The notes under the pieces were generated by a model that saw only the letters and a program-made list of their open reading frames with translations, was not told the origin of the DNA and made no database searches. A stretch of 20,188 nucleotides of DNA. It comes from Haplomitrium mnioides. Taxonomy: Eukaryota > Marchantiophyta > Haplomitriopsida > Calobryales. The DNA lies in the NCBI GenBank assembly GCA_049999725.1, contig JBNGIS010011353.1, forward strand, positions 1 to 20,188, read 5' to 3'. Shown here piece by piece: positions 8,943 to 18,041 of this stretch; position 1 is the stretch's first letter; each line of letters starts with the position of its first letter. The translations under genes and the position numbers were made by a program.

Positions 8943-8949
8943 TTTTAAT

Positions 8950-10440
8950 TAACTATCAGAAAGAAATAAACCCTAAATCATAACTTACTAAGCAAAAAAC
9001 CTAATATTGGAATGACTCTCATAAAGAGAAAATGATAGAGTTCAAATTCTTGAAAAAAGAACATGTCCTAACTTTTAACCATTAAAAAAAGACATACCCT
9101 AAAACATAGCTTACCAATCATATGTCTAATCTTTGAATGACTCCCTACAAAAGGCACATGATAGAATTCAACTTGTCAAACAATAAACATGCATAAGTAA
9201 TAGAATGTGATATGACAAAGCTTGAGGAAGTATAGCTCTTGCTAAAATAGTAAAAGCTATAAATGTAACTCTTAATTGTTAGAAAGAGACAAACCCTAAA
9301 ACTTACTCATGACATATCTGACATTTGAATGCTTCTCTCAAAAGGTAAATGATAGACTTCAACTTGTCAAATATGGAACATGCATGATTGGAAGAGTGTG
9401 ATCTGGAAAAGTTTCAAAAAGAACAACCTTGACAAATAGTAAAAGCTAATTGTAACTCTTATCTGCTAAAAAGAGATACACCCTAAAACATAACTTACTA
9501 ATCACATGCCTAATATTTGAATGACTCCCCCAAAGGGAAAATGATAGGCTCCAACACATCAAACAAAAAACATACATGACTTAAAGAATATGAAATACAA
9601 AAACCTGAGAAATTACAACCGTGACTAAAAAATAATAATAATAAAGCTAAAAGTAACTTTTAATTGTAAGAAAGAGACAAACCCTAAAGCATAACTTACT
9701 AATCACATGTCTAGCATTTGAATGACTACCTCAAAAGGAAAAATGATAGACTTCAACCAATCAAACAAAGAACGTGCATTACTAGAAGAATGTGCTCTGA
9801 CAAAGTTAGCAAAATGACAACATTACTAAACTTTACTCTTAACTGATAGAAAGAGATACATCTTAAAACATAGCTTACTAATCACATCTCAAGCACTTGA
9901 ATGACTTCCTCAAAAGGCATATAATTAACTTCAATGTGTCAAGCAAAAAGCATGCATGACTAGAATAGTCTAATCTAAGAAAGTACAACCTTGACTAAAA
10001 TAAAAAAAGCGAACCATAACTCTTAACTATTAGAAAGAGACAGACCCTAAAACATAGGTTACTAATTACATGTCTACAATCTGAATAACTCCCTCAAGGG
10101 CAAATGATAGACTTCAACCTATCAAACAAAAAACATGCATGATTCAAAGAATATGACATGAGAAAGCCCAAGAAACAATAACCTTAACTAAAATAGTAAA
10201 AGCTAATCGTAAGCCTTAATTTTTAGAAAGAGATAGACCCTAAAACAAAACTTACTCAAAACATGTCTAACATTTGAATGACTCTCTCTAAAGGAAAATG
10301 ATGGACTTCAACTTGTCAAACAAAAAACATGCATGACTCAAAGCATGTGATATGAGAAAGCCTAAAAAAGTACATCTTTGACTAAAACAATAAAAGATAA
10401 TCATAACTCTTAACTGTTAGAAAGAGACTAACCCTAAAAA
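8950..10440 (+). repeat. Degenerate tandem satellite, ~190 bp period, telobox-bearing
   Basis: About eight head-to-tail units share the blocks AGAAAGAGACAAACCCTAAAAC, ATAACTTACTAATCACATGT, TTGAATGACT, AATGATAGACTTCAACTTGTCA and CATGCATGA. The CCCTAAA box starts at about 8971, 9097, 9294, 9481, 9682, 9861 (mutated to TCTTAAA), 10045, 10238 and 10432. Spacing is 179-201 bp except for a short first unit of 126 bp. Units are well diverged from each other, so this is an old array. CCCTAAA is also the plant telomere repeat and the core of the telobox. Confidence 0.9.
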
Positions 10441-11330
10441 AACAAAAGTTTATGTGATGATGAATGAAACATTGAATCAGGTCAAAACAAAAGAGGAATA
10501 ATAACAAATGTGTGAAGCAACAACAAAAAAAGAAAAAAAATGCTTATATGAAGGTGACTCAAAGAGGCTTGAAAAAATTAGCTTGAAACAAATAAAAGAG
10601 CTCTACTAGCTTGAGTGGGAAAAAAATAGAACCTAAAATATTCTTAAGCTCTTATAAAAGTGTTCTGCTAACTTGCATTGAAAGAATGAATTGAGAATGG
10701 TTTTTGTTGAATATAGAAGAAAATGCTGAGACACATTGAAGCAAAAAAAAAATGCTCAAAGAAGCATGTACAAAGAATGCTTTGCATCTAGCACTATATA
10801 AGTTGTTATCAAAGAATGCATGTATCCTACAAAAAGAAAGGAAGAAAAAATTAATGAAGGTTAGCAACTGAAGAAGGTTTAACAAGCTGAAGAAGGCAAA
10901 AGGTGAACAAATGGTTGCATTATGCACAAAAAAGAAGAGTGTGAATAATGTCGTAAGCTATGTTGCTCAAACTTGCAATAATCAATAAAGCTCTATCAAG
11001 AAAGCAATAGAAAATTTTAAGAAGAGCTTTGTGAACATGCTTGGGATGGAGGAACTTAATGATGAACATGATGAACACTAAGGCAGTAGAAAAAAACCTT
11101 TCCTTGAGTAAAAAAGAGCTTTACAAAGAGAAATAACCAAATGAGAAGCTTGACATATGTTGAAAGAATGAAAAAATGCAAAATTCTTGAAGAAAAAAAT
11201 GGTTGTAAGACAAAGGAAAAAAAAAAGGTCTCAAAAGTGATACGGGTTGAAAATAAGAAATTTCTTGCTTGATTATGTTGTAAGTTAAAATTTGATAGAA
11301 TTTGCTTGCTCAAAATCTACTCAAATGTGT
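10441..11330. other. A/G-rich stretch, no gene recognised
   Basis: The plus strand is strongly purine-rich, with many AAG, GAA and A-run patches. The longest open stretches are on the minus strand (10652-10927 and 11056-11313) and encode Phe/Leu-rich peptides, as expected for the complement of purine-rich DNA, so I do not call them genes. No terminal repeats or RNA gene are visible. Confidence 0.5.
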
Positions 11331-11690
11331 TTGGATGATCCAATTAGAGATCATGTGACCATGTGGCATCAAGGAATAGACTTAACATACCAAAGAATCA
11401 GCAAGCTTTCAAGTAAGAGTCGACCAACTCTCATTGAATTCCAGAATGCCAAAGATTAACTTGCTCTATTGAAATCCAAGAAAATCCTCGAGGGACAACC
11501 TCTTTGGATTTTTGAAGACCTATCACAAGATCAAAGAATCAACCTCCTGACTAAAATTGGACAAATCAAAGAGACTTGGAAAGAGGAGAAAAGGATGGTG
11601 ATTATGGGAAGAAGATGCAAATCCTATTTTTGACAAGATTGAACACCAATAAGAACTCCAACGACCTTGTGTGATCCTAATATGAATAAT
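11331..11690 (+). pseudogene. LINE ORF1-like relic (C-terminal part)
   Basis: A plus-strand frame reads DPIRDHVTMWHQGIDLTYQR, SKSRPTLIEFQNAKD, a TAA stop at 11457-11459, then LLKSKKILEGQPLWIFEDLS and QDQRINLLTKIGQIKETWK. The order (RP-x-x-V/I-x-F, KD, a Leu/Lys stretch, and an I-x-x-EDLS motif followed by a charged helix) resembles the C-terminal RNA-binding part of L1-type ORF1 proteins. A run of four A at 11180-11183 relative to the conserved pattern (absolute 11580-11583) may mark a frameshift. No RT or poly(A) tail is seen nearby. Another transposon nucleic-acid-binding protein is possible. Short and decayed. Confidence 0.4.
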
Positions 11691-11824
11691 TACGACTACT
11701 TAGTATTTTTCCTTGTTTGTAGACCATCGATCTTAGCTAGTTGTGGTTTCATTTCTTTTGCTATTATGTAGTTGATATCCTACAGCGGCCGACTACTATT
11801 TGTGCCTTTATTACCATTCTTCAG
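11691..11824. other. Flank next to the truncated LTR
   Basis: This stretch has no match in the other LTR. Base composition changes sharply at 11825, where homology with 18020 onwards begins (TTCCAAAGCAC). It is either flanking DNA or a different insertion that replaced the end of the LTR. Confidence 0.4.
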
Positions 11825-11912
11825 TTCCAAAGCACTGCTTCTGGTTCTATCTGACACTTCCGAAGCTTTGCTTTTGACCCTGTTCCGCTAGCCGTCTGAC
11901 GCCGCAGTCAAC

Positions 11913-12242
11913 TCAAAAGTTGGAACGCCTCGTCCTTCTCTGTCCTTTCTTGTACTCCCCACGTACATTAACCTTACGACTACGCAACACTTTAGCTGAC
12001 GTCACATCTGTCTTTTCCCACTTCCCGACAATTCGTACTCTTCGGAACTCAGCCGTCCGACGCTGTTTTCCTCCTGGAAGCTTGACCGTCATTCCGCTCG
12101 TTCCTTCGAACTTTGGAAATCTCTCTTCGGACTCAAACTCGACCCCTTCCGAATCCGAACTTCTGACTCCTCTAGCGTAAACTTCCGCTAGACACCTCCT
12201 CTCGCCACGCGTCCTTCTGATGCTTCGGATCCTTCTGATCAT
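11913..12242 (-). CDS. Small Arg-rich ORF in the LTR leader (copy in 3' LTR)
   Basis: A 109-codon ORF starting MIRRIRSIRRTRGERRCLAE, very rich in Arg, Lys, Ser and Glu. It lies about 50 bp downstream of the TATA-like motif, so it would be in the transcribed leader of the element. The other LTR keeps the same frame at 18042-18437, where the stop is lost and the ORF runs to 131 codons. I know no family for it. Its survival in both copies may only reflect a low stop-codon chance in this GC-rich DNA. Confidence 0.2.
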   Translation of the reverse strand: MIRRIRSIRRTRGERRCLAEVYARGVRSSDSEGVEFESEERFPKFEGTSGMTVKLPGGKQRRTAEFRRVRIVGKWEKTDVTSAKVLRSRKVNVRGEYKKGQRRTRRSNF

Positions 12243-12290
12243 GTTTCCGCGTTCGCTCTTCTGACTCCCACTTCCACCAAATTTGTGCTT

Positions 12291-12300
12291 TATTTATGCT
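12291..12300 (-). promoter_or_regulatory. TATA-like motif of the 3' LTR
   Basis: The minus strand reads AGCATAAATA, conserved at 18481-18495 in the other LTR as AGCATAAATATAGCA. It lies between the U3 reading frame and the putative leader and is the best TATA candidate in this LTR. It is weak, since it is not a perfect TATAAA. Confidence 0.35.
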
Positions 12301-12400
12301 CACGCATCCTCTGAGCAATCTATTTTCTCCCTTGCGAATCACAAGGACAAAGGAGAAGCTTCTCTAGCTCTCATATCTTCTTCTTTTCTCTCTCCTTCCT

Positions 12401-12500
12401 NNNNNNNNNNNNNNNNNNNNNNNNNNNNNNNNNNNNNNNNNNNNNNNNNNNNNNNNNNNNNNNNNNNNNNNNNNNNNNNNNNNNNNNNNNNNNNNNNNNN
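12401..12500. other. Assembly gap (100 N)
   Basis: A round-number run of N in the LTR. The left flank CTCTCTCCTTCCT and the right flank TAACTGGTTACACT are found in the other LTR at 18587-18615, separated by only TTCG. The true gap is therefore probably about 4 bases, unless it hides an insertion or a misjoin. Confidence 0.95.
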
Positions 12501-13100
12501 TAACTGGTTACACTATAGTTTTCGGATTTAAGATTAACACCTTGAGCAAAGGATTGGAAATTCTCAGTGATTCCCAGTCCGTCAACTGGAACTCAACCCC
12601 ACAGATTCATCGATCTGCACGGTTAATTCTCACTGATTCTTCCCCTTGATCTTTTTGCCTTTTCTATAAGGCTCCTACTCGCCTCAGCGTTCAGGTAGGC
12701 CCTACGATCTGCTCGGGATGCACCTCCCTACCGAAGTTGACTCCCTTCTTGGGTAACTTTGCTGATTTTTAACACATCATCCATTCAAAGACAAATTCCG
12801 AAAAGCTTAAGCCGATTCTGCCTTCTTTTCTTTCCTTCATCCAGAACATATTTCCTTTATGTTCCCGCTCAGGCAGATTCTCTTCTTTACTCTAGATCAG
12901 ATGACAGAATACAATCTTTACACAACTAAGAATCTTCTTGAATGAATTCTTTACTTAGCATATGGCACAAAATAGCCACCGCTTCAATAATCAGTGAAAA
13001 GCAACCCTCAGTTTAAAGTCTTGAGGAGACTTATACAAATGCAAGACTATCCGAAACGACACTTCTGAAACGACAGAAGGGCTTTCTACTCTAAGGTAAC

Positions 13101-15595
13101 TTAAGAAATGTCCTCCGAAGAATTTACTCCGAATAAATCCCAAGTTACTTTTGAGTATCTCCTCTCTTCTAGAGCTGCCAATTGCTCTCACATATTCAAC
13201 ACCTCCTGATTGGCCTCATCTAAGTTGAAAACAAGCCTTTGCATGCTTACATCCATCCTATCCAGAGTTGCATTTTGAACATGCTGAACCTTGTCCCACA
13301 TTTGTCTTAATCTCATCGCATTGCAAGCGGATTTCAACAGATTTTCCAAAAATTCCAGTTTTTCTCTTTCCAAGGTGTCCCTTTGCCATTCTGCCAACTT
13401 ATTTTGCATTGTATTCGCTCGATTCTCCTGGATGGATTTCAATGTTTGGAGCACTTGATACAATTGCCTCCATTCCTTCTCTTTTTCTTCGTGAGCATGC
13501 TTCTATGCCTCCATCCCTGCCATCTCACTGATCAGTTTGCAGGCTTCCAACTCCAGCAACATCTTTTCTCCAAAAAGCTGCTAGCTCTTCCCTCTTTCCT
13601 CATGAAGCTCCTTTTCTACCTTCGAGAATTTCTCCTCCTGGAAATAGAAGCTCTCTTCCCTTTGCTTCAATAAAGCTTCCAATGCTGCAACCCACTTTTG
13701 CAACGTCTCCACTTGAGCCAATTCCTTGGAATCTCTCTGCTTCTCTTTATGCAATTCCGCCAAGGACTTTCGAAGAATCTTAGAAGTCTTCCTTTCTTTT
13801 TTGATCGCTTCCTCTAATCGACCCTCCTTGATTTCAATCTTTTGTTTTAACAATTGAAAGGTACTCACCCAGTTTTCGGACTCGGTATCGGATTCTCGCT
13901 TGATCATTTTTGTTTTCTTCTCAATAGCTAGAGGCTCATCCGACAACTCCTCCGAAGCTGTTTTCAGGCTTTTCTCTACCTCACTTTTTTCTTCATTTTC
14001 TTCCTCCACTGGGCATACACCTGCATTGTGGCCTTCATCCTCCATTGGACTCAACACTGGTTGTAAACGACCCTCCCCCGATCTCGCATTACGTACCTCC
14101 AGAAGCACTACATTGGGCTCCTCTTCTTCAGCTTCTAGAATGGCCGCTGAGCTTGCCATGGAATCCCTTCTAGGATCCGAACTTGGACCCGCTTCGTCTC
14201 CCTTTTTCTGGGCCTCTCATTGGGCATCCAATTCCTCCAGTGTTCTCCCCCAATCGGCACTTCCTTCACATAAATCGATAATATCGATGGTTCGCCCCTC
14301 TCCAGGCTTTCGACATGCTAAGGGGTAAACTCCAGTATCTTTCGACACCTTCCTTGCGACTCCTGCTTAACTAGCCTTCGCCACCAGAATCTCCTTCGAG
14401 TCCGTTCGAGCCCTCTTCTGCAGTTTTGGATAAGGTGAATTGGATCGATGGAAGGCATCTTCCATGGTTTCCTTCCAGGCTTACTTGGGACTCCATCCAT
14501 CCAAATTGTCTCTTCTGAAACTGTTCTCTAGTCCTTTGCCAGCAAGTCCCACTCTTTCGAAGTATAGACTCTGTTGGCTTCCAAATGATGTAGAATAAAT
14601 GTTGCATACCAGATAACCAGACTCTTTCCCCAGCTGATCCGAAAATAGGTAGGGATCATATTATAAATAAACTAGGCCATCCCTTTGGTGTTCCCTCTCC
14701 ATGTGTTTAACAAAACAAAAAGATTTGTCTTCGTAACAAATCTGGGCTTTGGCTGAAAAAGAATTGTGCCAAAAACTTGCACGAATTCTTGCAACAAAAG
14801 ATCGGTTATCTCTTGGATCTTATAACCATCATTGGTTACAGACAGATCGGGACACAGATAGGCAAGATGCCCATCTTGCTTCAATTTTGCTTCTGGGTTA
14901 TCAGTCTCCGGAAGATGGTAAATTTTTCTTACCGCTTCCTCGTTGTAATGCATGAATTCCCCTCTGAAGGAGAACACCAATTCCCCATCGACTACTTCCA
15001 CTCTCTCAAAGTTCCCCTGGCTTATCATACTTCGCAAGTTATGATCCCAGATTCTCCTTGCAAAGTTCCAAAGCCCTCAGCTCCTCAGAACCTTCCTCAA
15101 GTCATAAGAAATTCCGAGCAGGTGGGGACTCTTCACCGGTCCCGTAGGCACAAACTCTCCATCCCCCTTCATTTCCTTGGCTTGCATCTCTTCCGCAATC
15201 GGAACTACCTCCTCAAGAATTCTTTCAGTCTCCGCTAAAACAGTTGATTTGAATAGGAAATGCTTCCGCTCTGATCTCCTAGTAGCAACTCTTCTTCCCC
15301 TGGCTCTTGACACTCTCCACAATCTCCTTGGCATGGCTACCTTGTTTGATAAAACGAACAACCAATTCAAACTTTCAGGAAACTGTTTAACAACCCTCTT
15401 TCATAAAACCAATAGATGGTGCCCTCTCAAAACCGACATCGGACACTTATCCGACCGTTGGCTCTTCCGAAGCCCTTTTTCAAATTGCCTTCCGACTCCG
15501 CCTTTCGATTCTACTCCCAAAAACCACTTCGAAAGAGAATATTTGATAATCTGAAGGACTCTTTGCTGATCTGACATCCGATTCTGACTTCTCAT
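13101..15595 (-). pseudogene. U3-encoded reading frame: plant-transposon-like plus coiled coil, broken
   Basis: A single long sense-strand frame can be followed through U3. It starts at ATG 15593-15595, about 130 bp inside the LTR, and runs in one frame to 14318 despite stops near 15401, 15077, 14672 and 14528. It then shifts frame near 14320 and continues to TAA at 13101, with further stops at 13581, 13506 and 13188. It would encode about 830 residues. The first half includes FSFRGEFMHYNEEAVRKIYH and LYNTWRG-like text; the RG-x-x-x-x-N-x-x-A-x-x-x-x-Y-x-L-P pattern resembles the plant transposon protein domain found in Athila/Tat ORFs. The second half (about 13101-13920) is a Glu/Lys-rich coiled coil with Leu heptads (ELAQVETLQKWVAALEALLK). 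Function is unknown; a particle- or host-interacting accessory protein is a guess. The C-terminal part recurs in the other LTR. Confidence 0.6.
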
Positions 15596-15726
15596 CTTCC
15601 ATAGACTTCCAAGGATAGATTTTTCCTTAATTTTTCTCTTCTCTGAAGCTCGCTGTATGTTCCTTTTGCATTAAATTCTTCCAAATAAGCTTACTTCCGA
15701 ATAATCATGCGGAACTATGTGTCACA

Positions 15727-15738
15727 TTCTCCCCCTCT
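15727..15738 (-). promoter_or_regulatory. Polypurine tract of the large-LTR element
   Basis: The minus strand reads AGAGGGGGAGAA immediately before TGTGACAC. It begins right after the stop codon of the pol tail (15739-15741), the usual plant gypsy layout. Confidence 0.8.
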
Positions 15739-15900
15739 CTATTGCGCAGCGTCCTCGCAAGCATCTTCCTCGTAGAAATATCTCTTCAACCTATATCCAT
15801 TAATTCGGGTTGGGAGAAGTTCCCCATCCAGGGTCGCTAACGAGACTGAGCCATTCTCGTATATTCATGTGACTCTTTTTCCCCTGTCTTCTTTCAATCT
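15739..15900 (-). pseudogene. Remnant of the pol C-terminus (integrase tail)
   Basis: In one minus-strand frame the DNA reads RLKEDRGKRVT, a TGA, then IYENGSVSLATLDGEL, LPTRINGYRLKRYFYEE and a final TAG just before the PPT. The pattern ENGSV-x-L-x-x-LDGE-x-x-PTR-x-NG-x-x-LK-x-Y is that of the end of integrase in Tat/Athila-like polyproteins, where the GPY/F-type module closes with a short N-G-x-x-L-K segment. No protease, RT, RNase H or integrase core lies between it and gag, so pol has been removed by an internal deletion with a breakpoint near 15895. The frame differs from that of gag. Short length limits certainty. Confidence 0.6.
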
Positions 15901-17690
15901 TGACTTTGGGTCTTCACACGATAGACCTGATAATCCTCATCGGACTCTACTTCCACCTGTGTCACTTCGAATTGATCGTCTTCTTCTGGGATTTGAACAT
16001 AGCGTATTGCCCGTTGCGGCCCTTGCATTGGCTTAGGACAATTGGCTCTAGTATGGCCTCCCTCCTTACAATTCTCGTAGAGGGGAATATTTCCGATCTG
16101 TGGCTTCGGATGTGGACATGAATTCGCGAAATGGTTCGGATCCTCACAATGGAAGCACACCATCCTTCGAGGTCCTGCTGGCCTCACTGGCTGTAAAACA
16201 ATTCGAGGAATCCTTGGTGCAGGCGGCTGGTTGGAGTATTGCTGAGTTCCATCTGGTCCGATAAACGAGTACACAAGCTTCGTTTGATTAAGGTACACCC
16301 GCTCGTATTGCTCCTACGCATATTGAACTTGTGGGGATTCCTTGGCAGAATCATATTTGATAAACTCATGCATGTTGCCAACATATGCCCTGGCCTCCGA
16401 CAGTAGGTACAGTACATACTATTTGAATCCATTCGACATTCCGATGCAGTATGTCCTTCCCTTGCACAATTTGTACAATAAATCTTCTGTCTTTCTGCAG
16501 CAGATGCTCGCTTTGCCTTTGGCGCTGTCAGCCAAATGTCCAGTCTTGCAAATTTCTTTCCTAGGTCTGCTACTGTAGATTTCAAAGTTCTGGACTTTGA
16601 CTTCCGATTTTTAGAGGTCCGTCCTTCTTCTTTTGAGTCGGATTCCAATTGAGCTGATTCATCGGTATCCGATCCTGACTCCGAAGATGTAGGAAGTTCA
16701 TTATCTGATTTCATCGTCTTCTTCCCTTTCTTATCTTCTCTTGTAAACACTCTAGTCTTGGATTCGATATTTGGATTGGAGAGTTCAAATGTCTACGCAG
16801 CCTCTATTGCATCTTGCAAAGTAACCGGCTTTTGTTGCCTACAATATCTCTGCATTGAAGGAGCCAAACCTTTGATGTGTCTCCAACAGAAACAATTCTC
16901 CTTGTGGTGGATCTAGCTTGGATGCCAACCTTTTAACTTCCTGTGTATATTTCTTTAATAACATGCGTTTAGTTCTTTCGATCCACCATTACCCATGACT
17001 CATAGCCCGTATCCCGGAAATGCTTCAACAGAGCGGCTCTTAACAAAGGGTATGTAGACTTTGATCTTGCATCCAACGATGCATACCATTTTTGAGCTAG
17101 ATGCGTCAACAGCCATGGTAAAATCCGAAGCCGATCATCATCTGCATCTTCTCTGTTTGCTTTGGATACCGAATGGAAACGATCTACGAAAAGATCTACC
17201 GCATCTACTCCCTTGTTTCCGCTAAAGTAGAAATATTTGAGACGAGTCTTGATAGGAGTGGCCATCTGAGCCGGTCCTTGTACTGGACTGGGAGATCCTC
17301 TTGGAGATCCTCCTCCTCCCAGTGATCCAAGTGGAGTGCTTCCTTCAGATTCCGAGGATGGCTCTGGAAAAAGTCTTGCTCTGAACAACGGATTCGGAAA
17401 CTCCCCCGAAGGGTTATCTCCTTCCTCCGATGGGACAGATCTAACCTCCTCTTCCGACTCTTCTTCAGACTCAGACGCTCTACCTTTGATGTCACGGACT
17501 CTGTCTCGCACCGATGTCCCTTCCCCGCTTCCAACTGGGGAACCAAATCTTAGCGCTCTTCTCGATGCAATCCACGCTTGCCTCTGGATATCATGTCTTC
17601 TTTGCCTTTCTTCTCTAGCCAATTGCCTTTCCAATCTACCCTCGGATCCCAGATAAGTACTAGAATCCCAAGGTGCTCTAGATATATGGC
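15894..17690 (-). pseudogene. Gag with four zinc knuckles, frameshifted
   Basis: This is the only substantial gene of the internal region. The first part (16969-17690) has an Arg/Ser/Glu-rich N-terminus, then a capsid-like domain (FYFSGNKGVDAVDLFVDRFH, LLTHLAQKWYASLD, LLRAALLKHFRDTGYESW). After a frameshift near 16970 another frame carries LLKKYTQEVKRLASKLDPPQ, with a second frame change near 16880 and an in-frame TAG before TFELSNPN. The nucleocapsid has CTNCAREGHTASEC and CTYCRRPGHMLATC (frame of 16184-16750), then, after a third shift, CFHCEDPNHFANSC and a fourth knuckle in which the first Cys is Tyr (YENCKEGGHTRANC). The end is VYRVKTQSQD and TGA at 15894. No start ATG is obvious; the frame opens after TAA near 17700. 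It packaged RNA in its active ancestor. Confidence 0.8.
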
Positions 17691-17778
17691 AGAGAGAGTC
17701 ACCTTAATTATCCTGATTCTTCTTCAACATTTCTTATGCAAGCAATTTTATTTTCTCCTGTCACCAAACCGTTTGCCT

Positions 17779-17795
17779 CCCTAGCAACAGCGCCA
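17779..17795 (-). promoter_or_regulatory. Primer-binding site, tRNA-Asp-like
   Basis: The minus strand reads TGGCGCTGTTGCTAGGG, preceded by TTT. It differs by two transitions from TGGCGCCGTTGCCGGGG, the PBS of Athila/Tat-type elements usually assigned to tRNA-Asp. It sits six bases from the CA end of the 5' LTR and fixes the internal region at 15727-17801 (2,075 bp). Confidence 0.8.
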
Positions 17796-18041
17796 AAAAT
17801 CTGTATGTAGTATACAAGTGATCCCAACAATTTGAGATTTACCCTTCTCTGGGTTCTTTTATTCAGGGAGGACATTGGTTTTGTGACAAAAGAGTCTTGT
17901 TTCTCAAAGAAATCTTCACTTCCAGAAGCCATGACAATTCATGGTTCACAATCACCTTCTCTAGGCTCTAAATCAGATTCCAGAATTTTAAATCGGATTA
18001 CATCAAGCCCGAAAACCAATTCCAAAGCACTGCTTTTGCTT

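Larger units (their letters stand above)
11825..15726 (-). repeat. 3' LTR of the large-LTR gag-only element, U5 end missing
   Basis: On the minus strand the LTR begins TGTGACACATAG at 15726, directly after a polypurine tract. The part 11825-14170 aligns with 18020-20188 of the other LTR, with roughly 6-8 percent mismatches in the stretches I compared by eye, mostly transitions. The other LTR has 218 more bases (17802-18019) up to the PBS; these are absent here, so this copy is truncated. Allowing for the assembly gap and the lost end, the full LTR is about 4 kb. It contains the U3 reading frame, a weak TATA motif, and a small Arg-rich ORF. Confidence 0.8.

Noticed and set aside
8950-10440. 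CRISPR-like array
   Set aside because: Units are ~190 bp, diverged throughout, with no short identical repeats and unique spacers, and the genome is eukaryotic; it is a satellite.
8950-10440. Interstitial telomere array
   Set aside because: CCCTAAA occurs only once per ~190 bp unit, not in tandem, so it is not telomeric sequence.
10652-11313. Minus-strand Phe-rich ORFs resembling membrane segments
   Set aside because: They are complements of A/G-rich DNA and lack any conserved motif or start context.
12283-12531. Plus-strand ORF crossing the N run
   Set aside because: Its openness depends on undefined bases in the assembly gap; it runs antisense to the LTR.
13383-13673. Plus-strand Leu/Phe-rich ORF (also at 19536-19826)
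   Set aside because: Its hydrophobic look comes from being the complement of Glu/Lys-rich coiled-coil codons in the U3 frame; it is not a membrane protein gene.
13900-14328. Plus-strand Ser-rich 142-codon ORF
   Set aside because: It is antisense to the acidic linker of the U3 frame; Ser codons mirror Glu/Asp-rich sense sequence.
17708-17932. Minus-strand 74-codon ORF spanning the LTR end and PBS
   Set aside because: It crosses the U5/PBS border, has no recognisable motif, and the PBS would constrain the DNA rather than a protein.
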